This document shows positions 24,803-34,101 of a DNA stretch of 64,000 bases, piece by piece; within the stretch, counting starts at the first letter, position 1; each line of letters opens with the position of its first letter. Location of the stretch: contig JAEZJM010000021.1 of assembly GCA_023415775.1 (NCBI GenBank), positions 310,001 through 374,000 of the forward strand, given 5' to 3'. The DNA is from Bacillota bacterium (lineage in GTDB: Bacteria > Bacillota > Negativicutes > Sporomusales > UBA7701). A program made the position numbers and the translations under genes. The notes under the pieces were generated by a model. It searched no databases and had not been told where the DNA came from. It worked only from the letters and a program-made list of their open reading frames with translations.

Positions 24803-25949
24803 CGGCTTTCTTTCGCAAGAAGAGATAGACGCTTTGCTGCGCGGAGAACCTGTCGCGAGCAGCGAGGGGGACCTTAGCGACATCGAGAAGGACGCGATGG
24901 GCGAGATCGGCAATATCTCGATGGGCAGCGCGGCGACGACGCTGTCGATCCTGCTGAGCCGCCGCGTGTCCATCACTACGCCGAAGGTCCGGATTTCGAG
25001 CATCAACGAGATCAAGAAACAGTATCCGCTGCCGTATCTGGTTATCGAGGTGGGCTATACCCACGGGCTTATCGGCAGCAATATTCTCGCGATCAAAGAG
25101 TCGGACGCGCTGATTATTTCCGATCTGATGATGGGCGGCGACGGGACCAACCCGCCGTCCGAACTGAATGAGCTGTATATGAGCGCGGTGTCCGAGGCGA
25201 TGAACCAGATGATGGGTTCGGTGGCTACGTCGATGTCGACGGTTTTCAAGAAGAAGATCGATATCGCGCCGCCGGCCTGCAATCTGATGGATTTCTCGGA
25301 GGACGCGACTATTACGAGCGTGACGAGCCCCGATGCTCCGATGGTGGAGGTTTCCTTCCGCATGGAGGTCGAGGATCTGATCGATAGCCAGATCATGCAG
25401 CTGGTGTCGCTCGATGTGGCGAAGGAGATGGTGGCTAACCTGATCGGGGTGGTGGAGGCTAACGCCACGCCCCAGCCGGTCGCGGCGCCCGCTCCCGCGG
25501 CGGCTCCCGCGCCGATGCCGGCCGCGGCCGCCCCGGCCCCGCAACCCATTCCCCAGCCGATGCACCAACCGATGATGCCTGCGGCGCAGCCGATGGTGGC
25601 GATGCCGATGGCGTCAGCCGCGCTGCCGCCAAATGTGGTGGTGCAGCCGGTGCAGTTCGCGCCGCTGAAGCCGGCGATGCTGCCGGTGGGAGATACGAAT
25701 ATCGGCCTGATTCTGGATGTGCCGCTGCAGGTTACGGTGGAACTCGGCCGGACCCGCAAGCTCATCCGCGAGATTCTCGAACTCGCTCCCGGTTCGGTGG
25801 TCGAACTGGATAAGTTGGCCGGCGAACCTGTGGATATCCTGGTAAACGGCAAACAGATCGCCAAAGGCGAGGTTGTGGTTATCGATGAGAATTTCGGTGT
25901 GCGGGTCACCGAGATTATCGGCCAGCTAGACCGGACAGCCCTGCAGTAG
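24795..25949 (+). CDS. fliY: Flagellar motor switch phosphatase FliY
   Basis: FliY combines a CheC-type CheY-P phosphatase domain with a FliN switch domain. The 384 residues show a CheY-binding N-terminal peptide LSQEEIDALLRG, two phosphatase active sites of the E-x-x-N form (GEIGNISMG and SEAMNQMMG), a proline-, alanine- and methionine-rich linker (about 218-290), and the C-terminal FliN domain (LGRTRKLIREILELAPGSVV). ATG 24795 is 9 bases after AAGGAG; ATGs at 24786 and 24789 overlap that site. Both phosphatase sites look intact. Confidence 0.95.
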   Translation: MNSGFLSQEEIDALLRGEPVASSEGDLSDIEKDAMGEIGNISMGSAATTLSILLSRRVSITTPKVRISSINEIKKQYPLPYLVIEVGYTHGLIGSNILAIKESDALIISDLMMGGDGTNPPSELNELYMSAVSEAMNQMMGSVATSMSTVFKKKIDIAPPACNLMDFSEDATITSVTSPDAPMVEVSFRMEVEDLIDSQIMQLVSLDVAKEMVANLIGVVEANATPQPVAAPAPAAAPAPMPAAAAPAPQPIPQPMHQPMMPAAQPMVAMPMASAALPPNVVVQPVQFAPLKPAMLPVGDTNIGLILDVPLQVTVELGRTRKLIREILELAPGSVVELDKLAGEPVDILVNGKQIAKGEVVVIDENFGVRVTEIIGQLDRTALQ

Positions 25950-25985
25950 TTGATAGACTAAAATTGGAGAGGGAGAGAATGTGCT

Positions 25986-26348
25986 ATGGCAATTAAGGTC
26001 CTGATTGTGGACGATGCGGCTTTTATGCGGATGATGATCAAGGATATCCTGACGAAGAACGGTTTCGAGGTCGTGGGCGAGGCGGAGAACGGCGCCAAGG
26101 CGGTGGAGAAGTTTCAGGAGCTGCGCCCCGACCTGACGACGATGGATATTACCATGCCGGAGATGGACGGTATTTCGGCGGTTAAGCAGATTAAGAAGAT
26201 CGACGCCGGTGCGAAGGTTATCATGTGCAGCGCTATGGGCCAGCAGGCGATGGTTATCGAGGCTATCCAGTCGGGGGCCCGCGATTTTATCGTTAAGCCG
26301 TTCCAGCCGGACAGGGTGTTGGAAGCTATCCGCAAAGCCATCGGTTGA
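25986..26348 (+). CDS. cheY: Chemotaxis response regulator CheY
   Basis: CheY is phosphorylated by CheA and binds the switch. The 120-residue receiver has the acidic pair in VDDAAFMR, the phosphorylation aspartate in MDITMPEMDG, the conserved threonine or serine in MCSAMGQ, and the lysine in IVKPFQ. GGAGAGGGAGAG precedes the ATG. Its place between fliY and fliO is that of cheY in B. subtilis. Confidence 0.97.
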   Translation: MAIKVLIVDDAAFMRMMIKDILTKNGFEVVGEAENGAKAVEKFQELRPDLTTMDITMPEMDGISAVKQIKKIDAGAKVIMCSAMGQQAMVIEAIQSGARDFIVKPFQPDRVLEAIRKAIG

Positions 26349-26349
26349 T

Positions 26350-26901
26350 ATGGGCAGACTTAGTTTTTGGCGGGTTTCGGCCGTGCTTGTGGCGCTGCTC
26401 TGCCTTTGCGGCCCGGTGCTGGCGGCGGGGCAGGGCGGGGAGTACCTGCCTTACCAGGAGCCTAAGCCGGCCGGTTCTTCCTGGCTTTCAACGATCGCTT
26501 ATATGATTACATTGTTGGTGACCTTTGCCGTTGTTATCGCGCTCGCTTTCTTCACGTCCCGATTTCTGGGACAGAGGATGGGGCGTTTCAGCGGCGCAGG
26601 CGACAACCGGGTGCTGGTATCTCTGCCGCTCGGCCAAAACCGGGGGGTGTTCGTGGTGGAGGTGGCCGGCAAATTTTTGGTACTGGGCGTAACCGACCAT
26701 AGCGTCAATTTTCTGCAGGAGGTGACCGATCCCGCGATGATCGAGAAGCTCCGGGTTACTGCTCCGGCGCTGGCGCCGAGCCAGTTCGACGCTGTGTTTA
26801 AAAAACAGCTTGCATCTTTACAGCAGATGTCCACCAAGTTCCCGGGTGTTTTCGGCCAGTACAGCCGGGGCGACAACGAAATCGACCGCGAGAAGAGGTA
26901 A
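26350..26901 (+). CDS. fliO: Flagellar biosynthesis protein FliO (FliZ)
   Basis: FliO helps to assemble the FliP ring of the export gate. The 183 residues start with a likely signal peptide (RLSFWRVSAVLVALLCLCG), then a short extracytoplasmic part, a transmembrane helix at about 48-68, and a cytoplasmic domain with RVLVSLPLGQNRGVFVVEVA, typical for FliO. The ATG at 26350 is one base after the cheY stop; a longer upstream reading lies inside cheY and is rejected. Confidence 0.88.
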   Translation: MGRLSFWRVSAVLVALLCLCGPVLAAGQGGEYLPYQEPKPAGSSWLSTIAYMITLLVTFAVVIALAFFTSRFLGQRMGRFSGAGDNRVLVSLPLGQNRGVFVVEVAGKFLVLGVTDHSVNFLQEVTDPAMIEKLRVTAPALAPSQFDAVFKKQLASLQQMSTKFPGVFGQYSRGDNEIDREKR

Positions 26902-26905
26902 GCTA

Positions 26906-27667
26906 GTGTCCAGACGCCTTGCAACGATAATCGGCTTGACCGCATCTTTCTGCCTGCTCGCGCAGGGAGCGGTACAGGGCGCTCCGCTTGTCCCTGTGCC
27001 CAATATCAATATCGGCGTCGAAGCGGCCAACAATCCCCGTGATGTCGCTTTGAGCCTTCAGGTTCTTTTCGTATTGACTGTGCTTTCGCTGGCACCGTCA
27101 ATTTTAATAATGATGACCTCTTTCACCCGGATTATCGTTGTGCTGTCTTTCCTGCGCAGCGCGCTGGCGACGCAACAGATGCCGCCCAATCAGGTTCTGG
27201 TCGGGTTGGCGCTGTTTTTGACGTTTTTTACGATGTCGCCTTATTGGGATCAGGTGAACCAGAACGCGTTGCAGCCGTATATCGCCGGCACGATGAACCA
27301 GGATACCGCGCTGACGGCGGCCATGAAGCCGATGCGCGAGTTTATGTTCAAGCAGACGCGGGAGAACGATCTGGCGCTGTTTATCAATATTTCCGACGCG
27401 CCCCGGCCTAATTCCCAGGAGGATGTGCCGACGTCGTCGCTTATCCCGGCTTTCGTGATAAGTGAGCTGAAAACCGCGTTCCAGATCGGTTTTCTCATTT
27501 ATATTCCTTTTATCGTCATTGATATGGTCGTGGCCAGTACGCTGATGTCGATGGGGATGATGATGGTGCCGCCGGTTATGATTTCGTTGCCGTTCAAGAT
27601 TCTGCTGTTTATTCTTGTCGACGGCTGGCACCTGGTTATCCGGTCGCTGGTTACGAGCTTCAACTAG
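26906..27667 (+). CDS. fliP: Flagellar export gate protein FliP
   Basis: FliP forms the pore of the type III export gate with FliQ and FliR. The 253 residues include a signal peptide (about 1-26), then LSLAPSILIMMTSFTRIIVV and QMPPNQVLVGLALFLTFF, both diagnostic for FliP, and a C-terminal pair of membrane helices (VVASTLMSMGMMMVPP). The GTG at 26906 follows AGAGGTAAGCTA and sits 4 bases after fliO; the longer frame upstream lies in fliO. Confidence 0.97.
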   Translation: MSRRLATIIGLTASFCLLAQGAVQGAPLVPVPNINIGVEAANNPRDVALSLQVLFVLTVLSLAPSILIMMTSFTRIIVVLSFLRSALATQQMPPNQVLVGLALFLTFFTMSPYWDQVNQNALQPYIAGTMNQDTALTAAMKPMREFMFKQTRENDLALFINISDAPRPNSQEDVPTSSLIPAFVISELKTAFQIGFLIYIPFIVIDMVVASTLMSMGMMMVPPVMISLPFKILLFILVDGWHLVIRSLVTSFN

Positions 27668-27678
27668 GAGGGTGCGGC

Positions 27679-27948
27679 ATGTCCAACGATTTGGCTATTC
27701 AGATAGGCCGCGATGCGCTGGTGATGGTGATGCTTGTTTCGGCGCCGATGCTCGGTCTGGGCCTGTTGGTGGGCATTCTTGTCAGCATTTTTCAGGCGAT
27801 TACCCAGATTCAGGAGCAGACGCTCAGTTTTGTGCCGAAGATTGTGGCAGTGTTTGTGGCGGTGCTGCTGTTCGGGCCGTGGATGCTTAGCCTGATGGTC
27901 GGGTACACCCGCGAGTTGCTTATTAATCTGCCGCAGATGATTCGCTAG
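27679..27948 (+). CDS. fliQ: Flagellar export gate protein FliQ
   Basis: FliQ is a small two-helix subunit of the export gate. The 89-residue protein has two transmembrane stretches (about 17-38 and 51-72) joined by FQAITQIQEQTLSFVPKI, the conserved FliQ loop. AGGAGGGTGCGGC precedes the ATG. Order fliP-fliQ-fliR is the standard one. Confidence 0.97.
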   Translation: MSNDLAIQIGRDALVMVMLVSAPMLGLGLLVGILVSIFQAITQIQEQTLSFVPKIVAVFVAVLLFGPWMLSLMVGYTRELLINLPQMIR

Positions 27949-27966
27949 GCGGAGGTGAGGTAGCGG

Positions 27967-28746
27967 GTGGATATTGTTGCGGTTCTCCTCAATCAGACGA
28001 GTTTTTTTCTGCTGATTTTCGCCCGTATCACCGGTATTTTTTCGGTCGCGCCGTTTCTCGGCAGCACGAATATCCCCGGTTATGCCAAGGCCGGCCTGTC
28101 GCTGCTGCTGTCGTATATCCTTTTCCCGGCGGTCTATTCCGCAAATGTTGTTATCCCTAATGCTATGCTGGCCTATGCCATGTTGGTGGCGGGAGAGTTC
28201 CTGCTCGGACTTATTTTCGGTTTTGTGAGTTCGCTTATTATGCAGGCCGTCCAGATGGCCGGCCATGTGCTCGATATGCAGATCGGGTTCGGTATCGTCA
28301 ATGTGTTCGATCCGCAGTTCGGTCAGCAGATCCCGCTCTTGGGCAATTTCAAGTATATTCTGGCGCTGATGGTGTTTCTGGCGACCAACGGTCATCATGT
28401 GATGCTGAGCGCTCTGGTGGCCAGCTTCAAGCTGGTGCCGGTGACCGGGGTGGTTATCCCGGCTTCGCTGGCAGGGTTCATTATTGATCTGGTGAGCGGC
28501 GCTTTCGCGCTCGCATTTAAGATAACGGTGCCGGTGCTGGCGTCGCTGGTCCTTGCGGATGTGGCGTTCGGCATTCTGGCGCGCACTATGCCGCAGATGA
28601 ATATTTTCGTCGTTGGCATACCGGCTAAGCTGATTATCGGCATTTTTGCCATGATGATGGCGCTGCCGTTCTATATCGCGGTGATGGAGGTGGGCTTCAA
28701 TGGCATGTATCAGGACCTCTACCGCCTCTTGGCGGCTGTCCGCTGA
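27967..28746 (+). CDS. fliR: Flagellar export gate protein FliR
   Basis: FliR completes the FliPQR gate. The 259-residue protein is strongly hydrophobic with about six membrane segments and the family stretch FARITGIFSVAPFLGSTNIP near the N-terminus and LLGNFKYILALMVFLATNG in the middle. A GCGGAGGTGAGGT site precedes the GTG at 27967. Its last 47 bases overlap the flhB start in another frame. Confidence 0.96.
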   Translation: MDIVAVLLNQTSFFLLIFARITGIFSVAPFLGSTNIPGYAKAGLSLLLSYILFPAVYSANVVIPNAMLAYAMLVAGEFLLGLIFGFVSSLIMQAVQMAGHVLDMQIGFGIVNVFDPQFGQQIPLLGNFKYILALMVFLATNGHHVMLSALVASFKLVPVTGVVIPASLAGFIIDLVSGAFALAFKITVPVLASLVLADVAFGILARTMPQMNIFVVGIPAKLIIGIFAMMMALPFYIAVMEVGFNGMYQDLYRLLAAVR

Positions 28747-29845
28747 CGGCGGAGAGCGCTGGTACAAGCTGACCGTTTTCGACCTGCAGCTTTTCAATCA
28801 GGAGAAGACGGAAGAGGCCACCCCGAAGCGCAAGGAAGAGGCGCGTAAAAAGGGGCAGGTCGCCAAGAGCAACGAGATTACCTCGGCGTTTGTCATCCTG
28901 GCCGCGTTTCTGGCGCTGAAGATGCTGGGGCCGTATATGTACGAACTGCTTTTCTCTTATATGCGGTTCATGTTTACTAATTTGACCACAGCCGATTTTA
29001 CCATCAACCATGTTCATTTGCTTATCATACACTTGGGCATTGTTTTTCTGAAGGCTGTCCTGCCGGTGATGCTGACTGTTTTGGTCATTTCGCTGGCGGT
29101 GAATATACTGCAAGTGGGGTTCGTCCTATCGTTCGAGCCCTTGATGCCGCAGCTCGATCGCATCGACCCTGTTAAAGGCTTCCAACGCCTGTTTTCGCTG
29201 CGGTCCTTGGTCGAGATGGTCAAGTCGCTGCTGAAAATCGGCATCATTTCGTATTTCGTGTATCGCTTCATTATGCGCGAGACATCTCTTGTGCCTCAGC
29301 TCATCGGCGCCGATCTGGCGGATTCGCTCCGCTACTCCGCCGGCCTGGTCGCCGATCTGGCGCTGGAGATCGGCATGGTCATCCTTGTGCTTGCCGCGGC
29401 GGACTATTTCTATCAGTGGTGGGAGCATAACAAGAGCCTGAAGATGTCCAAGCAGGAGGTCAAGGAGGAGTTCAAGCAGACGGAGGGCAACCCGCAGATC
29501 AAGGGCAAGATCAAGGAACGCCAGCGGGCGATGGCGATGCGGCGGATGATGCAGGAGGTGCCGAAGGCCACGGCGGTTATCACTAATCCGACGCACTTTG
29601 CGGTGGCGATAAAATACGATAAGAAGATGGCCGCGCCCGAGGTTATCGCCAAGGGGCAGGATTTCCTGGCCGAGCGCATCAAGCAGATGGCGAGGGAGAA
29701 CAGGGTGGCGGTGGTTGAGAACAAGCCCCTGGCCCGCGCGCTGTATTCGACCGTGGAGGTGGGGGAGACCATCCCGCCCGAGCTTTACCAGGCTGTCGCC
29801 GAGGTGCTGGCTTACGTATTCAGGCTCAAGCGTCGGTTGTCGTGA
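28700..29845 (+). CDS. flhB: Flagellar export switch protein FlhB
   Basis: FlhB controls export substrate switching after self-cleavage. The 381 residues hold the conserved FDLQLFNQEKTEEATPKR near the N-terminus, four membrane helices, and the cleavage site NPTH (296-299) in the C-terminal domain. ATG 28700 is 9 bases after GGAGG and is the only ATG, GTG or TTG in frame before the conserved part, so a 47-base overlap with fliR and an extra N-terminal piece of about 24 residues are supported. Confidence 0.95.
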   Translation: MACIRTSTASWRLSADGGERWYKLTVFDLQLFNQEKTEEATPKRKEEARKKGQVAKSNEITSAFVILAAFLALKMLGPYMYELLFSYMRFMFTNLTTADFTINHVHLLIIHLGIVFLKAVLPVMLTVLVISLAVNILQVGFVLSFEPLMPQLDRIDPVKGFQRLFSLRSLVEMVKSLLKIGIISYFVYRFIMRETSLVPQLIGADLADSLRYSAGLVADLALEIGMVILVLAAADYFYQWWEHNKSLKMSKQEVKEEFKQTEGNPQIKGKIKERQRAMAMRRMMQEVPKATAVITNPTHFAVAIKYDKKMAAPEVIAKGQDFLAERIKQMARENRVAVVENKPLARALYSTVEVGETIPPELYQAVAEVLAYVFRLKRRLS

Positions 29846-29956
29846 CCGCCGGCTGTTGTAAGCTTTGTTCAGGTAGACGGAGCATGTTCGTTACTAAGTG
29901 TCGCGTCTGAAGGCCGCAGTTGCCGCAGGCGTGCGCAGAGGAAGGAGCGGAGATAG

Positions 29957-32020
29957 TTGGCTGCGCAAACTTCACCATTCGCGTCGATTTTACGTTATAG
30001 CGACGTATTCATAGCCATCGCGGTTATCACCATTGTCGTGATGATGATTATCCCCGTTCCGCCGGTGCTTCTCGATATTTTGCTTACTTTAAATATTACC
30101 TTCGCCCTCATTATTGTGATGGTGTCGATTTATAACACAGAACCGCTGCAATTATCCGTTTTTCCGTCGCTGCTGCTGATAACGACGCTTTTCCGCCTGT
30201 CGCTCAATGTGTCGTCGACGAGGCTGATCCTGCTGGACGGCTACGCCGGGGATGTGATCCTGGCGTTCGGCAATTTCGTCGTCGGCGGTAATGCGCTGGT
30301 CGGGTTCATCGTGTTCGTCATCCTTATCATTATCCAGTTTATTGTCATCACCCGCGGCGCCGAGCGCGTCGCCGAGGTGGCCGCCCGCTTTACGCTGGAC
30401 GCCATGCCCGGCAAGCAGATGAGTATTGACGCCGATCTTAACGCCGGTCTCATCAATGACGCCGAGGCGCGCGTGCGCCGCCGCAATATCCAGCGGGAGG
30501 CGGATTTTTACGGCGCGATGGACGGCGCCAGCAAGTTCGTCAAGGGCGACGCGATCGCGGCGATCATTATCATTATTATCAACATTGTCGGCGGTTTCGG
30601 CATCGGCATGTTGCAGCGCAACATGGATCTGCTGCAGGCGCTGTCAACGTATACGCTCCTGACGGTGGGCGAGGGTCTCGTCAACCAGATCCCGGCGCTG
30701 CTTATTTCGACGGCGACGGGTATTGTCGTTACGCGCGCCGCTTCCGACGTCAATCTCGGCCACGATATCGTCGGCCAATTGCTGACCAATCCGCGCGTGT
30801 TCATGATCGCCTCCGCCGTGCTTGTCGGTCTGGCGCTGGTGCCCGGTCTGCCCGGGTTCCCGTTCTTCGTGCTGAGTCTGTTCTGCGGGGCGATCGCTTT
30901 TGTGCTGATGCGCACCGCCAAGAGCGACGCCGCAACGGAGATTACCCGCCGCGAGGAGAAGGAGAACGAAGAGGTGCGTAAGCCGGAGAATGTCGTTTCG
31001 CTGCTGGCGGTCGACCCGATGGAGCTGGAGATAGGCTACAGCCTGATTCCGATGGTGGACGTTAGCCAGGGTGGCGATTTGCTGGACAGGATCGTGATGA
31101 TCCGCCGCCAGTGCGCTCTCGAACTCGGTCTGGTGGTGCCGACCATTCGCATCCGCGACAATATCCAGCTCAAGCCCAATGCGTACGTCATCAAGCTGCG
31201 CGGGGTGGAGGTGGCCAAGGGCGAACTGCTGCCCGATCATTATATGGCCATGAATCCCGGTACGGTGTCGGAGGAGATCAGCGGCGTCGAGACGTTCGAG
31301 CCGGCGTTCGGCCTGCCTGCGCTGTGGATCCAGGAGAACGAGCGCGAACAGGCGGAATTGTCGGGCTATACGGTCGTCGATCCGGTGTCTGTGCTGGCGA
31401 CCCACCTGACGGAGGTTATCAAGGGCCACGCCGCCGAGATTCTCGGCCGGCAGGAGGTCCAGACGCTTATCGAGTCCGTCAGGCAGACCAATCCTGCGGT
31501 TGTGGACGAGCTGTCGCCCAATCTGATGTCGTTGGGCGACATCCAGAAAGTGCTGGCGAATCTGCTCCGCGAACGGATTTCTATCCGCGATCTTGTGACC
31601 ATTCTCGAGACGCTTGCCGATTACGCAACAGCGACGAAGGATACCGAGGTGCTGGCGGAGTATGTCCGCCACGCGTTGGCCCGTCAGATATCGCGCCAGT
31701 TCATTTATAACAATGTCCTGGCCTGCCTTACGGTGGATCCCCAGCTCGAAAATCTGATCAACGGCGCGGTCCAACGGACCGAGCACGGTTCGTATGTCGC
31801 CCTCGACCCGTCGACTGTGCAGGCGATCGTCAACAGCCTGTCGAACGAGTTGCCGAAACTCACGAATCTTGGTTATCAGCCGGTCGTACTGGCGAGTCCG
31901 ACCACGAGGCTGTATTTCCGCAAGGTGACGGAGCGGGTGGCGCCGAATCTGATCGTTCTTTCTTATGCCGAGCTGGATCCGAAGATCGAAGTACAAGCCG
32001 TTGGGATGGTGAGAATTTAA
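29957..32020 (+). CDS. flhA: Flagellar export protein FlhA
   Basis: FlhA is the export-gate protein whose cytoplasmic ring docks substrates and chaperones. The 687 residues have about eight N-terminal membrane helices (to about 320), the highly conserved FHIPEP-type loop (RFTLDAMPGKQMSIDADLNA), and the large C-terminal cytoplasmic domain. The TTG at 29957 follows GGAAGGAGCGGAG. A 111-base gap separates it from flhB; I see no gene or clear hairpin in that gap. Confidence 0.97.
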   Translation: MAAQTSPFASILRYSDVFIAIAVITIVVMMIIPVPPVLLDILLTLNITFALIIVMVSIYNTEPLQLSVFPSLLLITTLFRLSLNVSSTRLILLDGYAGDVILAFGNFVVGGNALVGFIVFVILIIIQFIVITRGAERVAEVAARFTLDAMPGKQMSIDADLNAGLINDAEARVRRRNIQREADFYGAMDGASKFVKGDAIAAIIIIIINIVGGFGIGMLQRNMDLLQALSTYTLLTVGEGLVNQIPALLISTATGIVVTRAASDVNLGHDIVGQLLTNPRVFMIASAVLVGLALVPGLPGFPFFVLSLFCGAIAFVLMRTAKSDAATEITRREEKENEEVRKPENVVSLLAVDPMELEIGYSLIPMVDVSQGGDLLDRIVMIRRQCALELGLVVPTIRIRDNIQLKPNAYVIKLRGVEVAKGELLPDHYMAMNPGTVSEEISGVETFEPAFGLPALWIQENEREQAELSGYTVVDPVSVLATHLTEVIKGHAAEILGRQEVQTLIESVRQTNPAVVDELSPNLMSLGDIQKVLANLLRERISIRDLVTILETLADYATATKDTEVLAEYVRHALARQISRQFIYNNVLACLTVDPQLENLINGAVQRTEHGSYVALDPSTVQAIVNSLSNELPKLTNLGYQPVVLASPTTRLYFRKVTERVAPNLIVLSYAELDPKIEVQAVGMVRI

Positions 32021-33127
32021 GTGAAGGTCAAGGTTTTTACCGCCAGCAATATACAGGACGCCATGGCCCAGGTGAAGGGCGACCTCGGGCGGGACGCCGT
32101 TATCCTTCATACGCGCCGTTTCCGGCGGGGCGGTTTCCTCGGTTTTTTCGGCAGGGAGATGGTGGAGGTGATGGCCGCGCTGGATACGCCGCCGCCGGCC
32201 CCCGCTCCGGAGCGCAAGGCGCCTGCCCAGCAGGCGGTTGTGCTGCAGCGGCCGAGCGATGACGACGCCAAGGTGACCGCTCTCCAGTTGGAGATTTCCA
32301 ATATGCGCAAGCTGATCGAGCAGGTGCTGGCCAAGCTGCCGCGCCAGGAGAAGCACCATCATCCCTTGTACGATCTGCTGGTGAAGAATGATATCGACGC
32401 CGCGATCGCCGAAAATCTTGTCCAGGGTTTGCCTGACGAGGGACCGCTTACTGGCAATAATCCGGCGTTCGTTCGCCAGCTGCTGATGGAGCGGCTGACG
32501 AATCACCTGCAGCGGGTGGAGGGCGTCGTGGTTCCCGAGTCCGGCTGCAAGGTCGTGGCTTTTATCGGCCCCACGGGGGTCGGCAAAACGACGACGATCG
32601 CGAAGCTGGCCGCCAATTTCGCTTTCGGCCAGGGCCTCAAGGTGGCGGTGGTGACCGCCGATACATACCGGATATCCGCCGTGGAACAGCTCAAGACGTA
32701 CGCCGATATCATCGATTTGCCGCTCGAGATCGTTTATACGCCCGACGAGATGAAGGCCGCTCTGTACCGGCACCGTGACAAACGGCTGGTGCTCGTCGAT
32801 ACTGCCGGCCGCAGCCCGCGCAATCATTACCAATTGGCCGAACTGCAGGCGTTGCTTGCCGTAGACCCGTATATCGAAACCCATCTGGTGTTGAGTACGA
32901 CTACCAAGTACGCCGATGCGCTGGAAATAGTCAACCGTTTTTCCGTCTGTTCGCCGCAGAAGTTTCTGTTTACGAAAACCGACGAGGCTACCAATCTCGG
33001 CACGCTGTTCAATCTGCTTTATCAGTTTCCGGTTACTTTGTCGTACATAACGACCGGACAGAATGTGCCTGACGATATTGAACTGGCGAATCCCGCGAAG
33101 CTTGCTAATATGATTTTGAGGGACTGA
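32021..33127 (+). CDS. flhF: Flagellar SRP-type GTPase FlhF
   Basis: FlhF sets where, and with FlhG how many, flagella are built. The 368-residue protein has a basic N-terminal B domain, a linker rich in proline and alanine (about 55-75), and an SRP-like GTPase with the P-loop GPTGVGKTTT (183-192), a DTYR box in VVTADTYRISAVEQ, DTAGR and TKTDEA. The GTG start immediately follows the flhA stop. Confidence 0.97.
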   Translation: MKVKVFTASNIQDAMAQVKGDLGRDAVILHTRRFRRGGFLGFFGREMVEVMAALDTPPPAPAPERKAPAQQAVVLQRPSDDDAKVTALQLEISNMRKLIEQVLAKLPRQEKHHHPLYDLLVKNDIDAAIAENLVQGLPDEGPLTGNNPAFVRQLLMERLTNHLQRVEGVVVPESGCKVVAFIGPTGVGKTTTIAKLAANFAFGQGLKVAVVTADTYRISAVEQLKTYADIIDLPLEIVYTPDEMKAALYRHRDKRLVLVDTAGRSPRNHYQLAELQALLAVDPYIETHLVLSTTTKYADALEIVNRFSVCSPQKFLFTKTDEATNLGTLFNLLYQFPVTLSYITTGQNVPDDIELANPAKLANMILRD

Positions 33128-33128
33128 C

Positions 33129-34016
33129 ATGCGCGATCAAGCGGAGCGGCTGCGGCAACTGGCACAAGGCTACCAGACCGCGGCCAAGAGCCCGATTATC
33201 AAGCAGCCCGATTCCCGGGCGCGCGTCATCACTGTCACCAGCGGCAAGGGAGGGGTGGGGAAGACCAACCTTACCGTCAATCTTGCCCTGGCTTTGTCCA
33301 ACCTTGGGCAGAAGGTGCTTATTATCGATGCCGATCTGGGGTTGGCCAATGTGGAGTTCGTGCTGGGGCTGACGCCCAAGTACAATCTCCTTAATTTGCT
33401 TGACGACAGTCACAACATCCACGATGTCGTGATGGACGGCCCGCGGGGCGTGAAGTTTATGTCCGGCGGCTCGGGTATTTACGAGTTGGCCAACTTGAGC
33501 GACGCCCAGATACAGAAGATCATCAATCAGGTGGTGCTGTTCGACCGGTGGGCCAATGTCATTCTCATCGATACCGGCGCCGGGCTGCACCGCAATGTCC
33601 TCAATTTTGTGATGGCCGCCGATGAGGTGATTATCATTACGACCCCCGAGCCGACGGCGATCGCCGACGCCTACGCGGTTATGAAGGCGTATGCGGCCCA
33701 TTACGGCCGCGCGCCGCTCCGCCTGGTGGTGAACCGGGTACTGGAGATGGACGAGGGGCAGATGGTCGTCGATAAGCTTGGCAAGGTGTCGCAGCGGTTC
33801 CTCGGGGTCGGCGTCACCAATCTCGGGTTCGTTTACGAGGATCCGAACGTGCTGAAGGCGGTCAAGCGCCAGGTGCCGGTGATGGTCGCCCACCCGGACA
33901 CGATTGCCGCCCGCTGTATCGATCACATCGCCCAGCGGCTGCTGTACGGCAAGGAGGTCAATCAGCCGTCCGGCATCAAGGGGTTCTTCAGCAAGTTTCT
34001 TGATCTGATCCGCTGA
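33129..34016 (+). CDS. flhG: MinD-like ATPase FlhG (YlxH)
   Basis: FlhG is a ParA/MinD-type ATPase that stimulates FlhF and limits flagellar number. The 295 residues begin with an activating helix (DQAERLRQLAQGYQ), then a deviant Walker A SGKGGVGKTN (38-47), IIDADLGLANVEFVLG, and a C-terminal amphipathic membrane-binding helix (GIKGFFSKFLDLIR). One base separates it from flhF. Confidence 0.96.
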   Translation: MRDQAERLRQLAQGYQTAAKSPIIKQPDSRARVITVTSGKGGVGKTNLTVNLALALSNLGQKVLIIDADLGLANVEFVLGLTPKYNLLNLLDDSHNIHDVVMDGPRGVKFMSGGSGIYELANLSDAQIQKIINQVVLFDRWANVILIDTGAGLHRNVLNFVMAADEVIIITTPEPTAIADAYAVMKAYAAHYGRAPLRLVVNRVLEMDEGQMVVDKLGKVSQRFLGVGVTNLGFVYEDPNVLKAVKRQVPVMVAHPDTIAARCIDHIAQRLLYGKEVNQPSGIKGFFSKFLDLIR

Positions 34017-34079
34017 CCGGGTTGTGTCAAAAAAGCAGCGATTATGGCGATGAAACGCAAATTTTATACCATTTCCGTA

Positions 34080-34094
34080 AATTTGTCGAAAATT
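34080..34094 (+). promoter_or_regulatory. CodY-box-like site upstream of cheB
   Basis: AATTTGTCGAAAATT matches the CodY consensus AATTTTCWGAAAATT at 12 of 15 positions, the three mismatches being central (6, 7 and 8), with both palindromic arms intact. It ends 7 bases before the -35 element of a likely promoter. CodY binding is inferred. Confidence 0.4.
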
Positions 34095-34101
34095 CGAGAG
34101 G

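Noticed and set aside
29846..29956. Possible small gene in the flhB-flhA gap
   Set aside because: No frame with a start, a ribosome site and a stop fits in the 111 bases.
30644..33130. Antisense open frame of 828 codons opposite flhA and flhF
   Set aside because: It crosses two well-supported genes, shows no domain, and arises from codon bias in GC-rich sequence.
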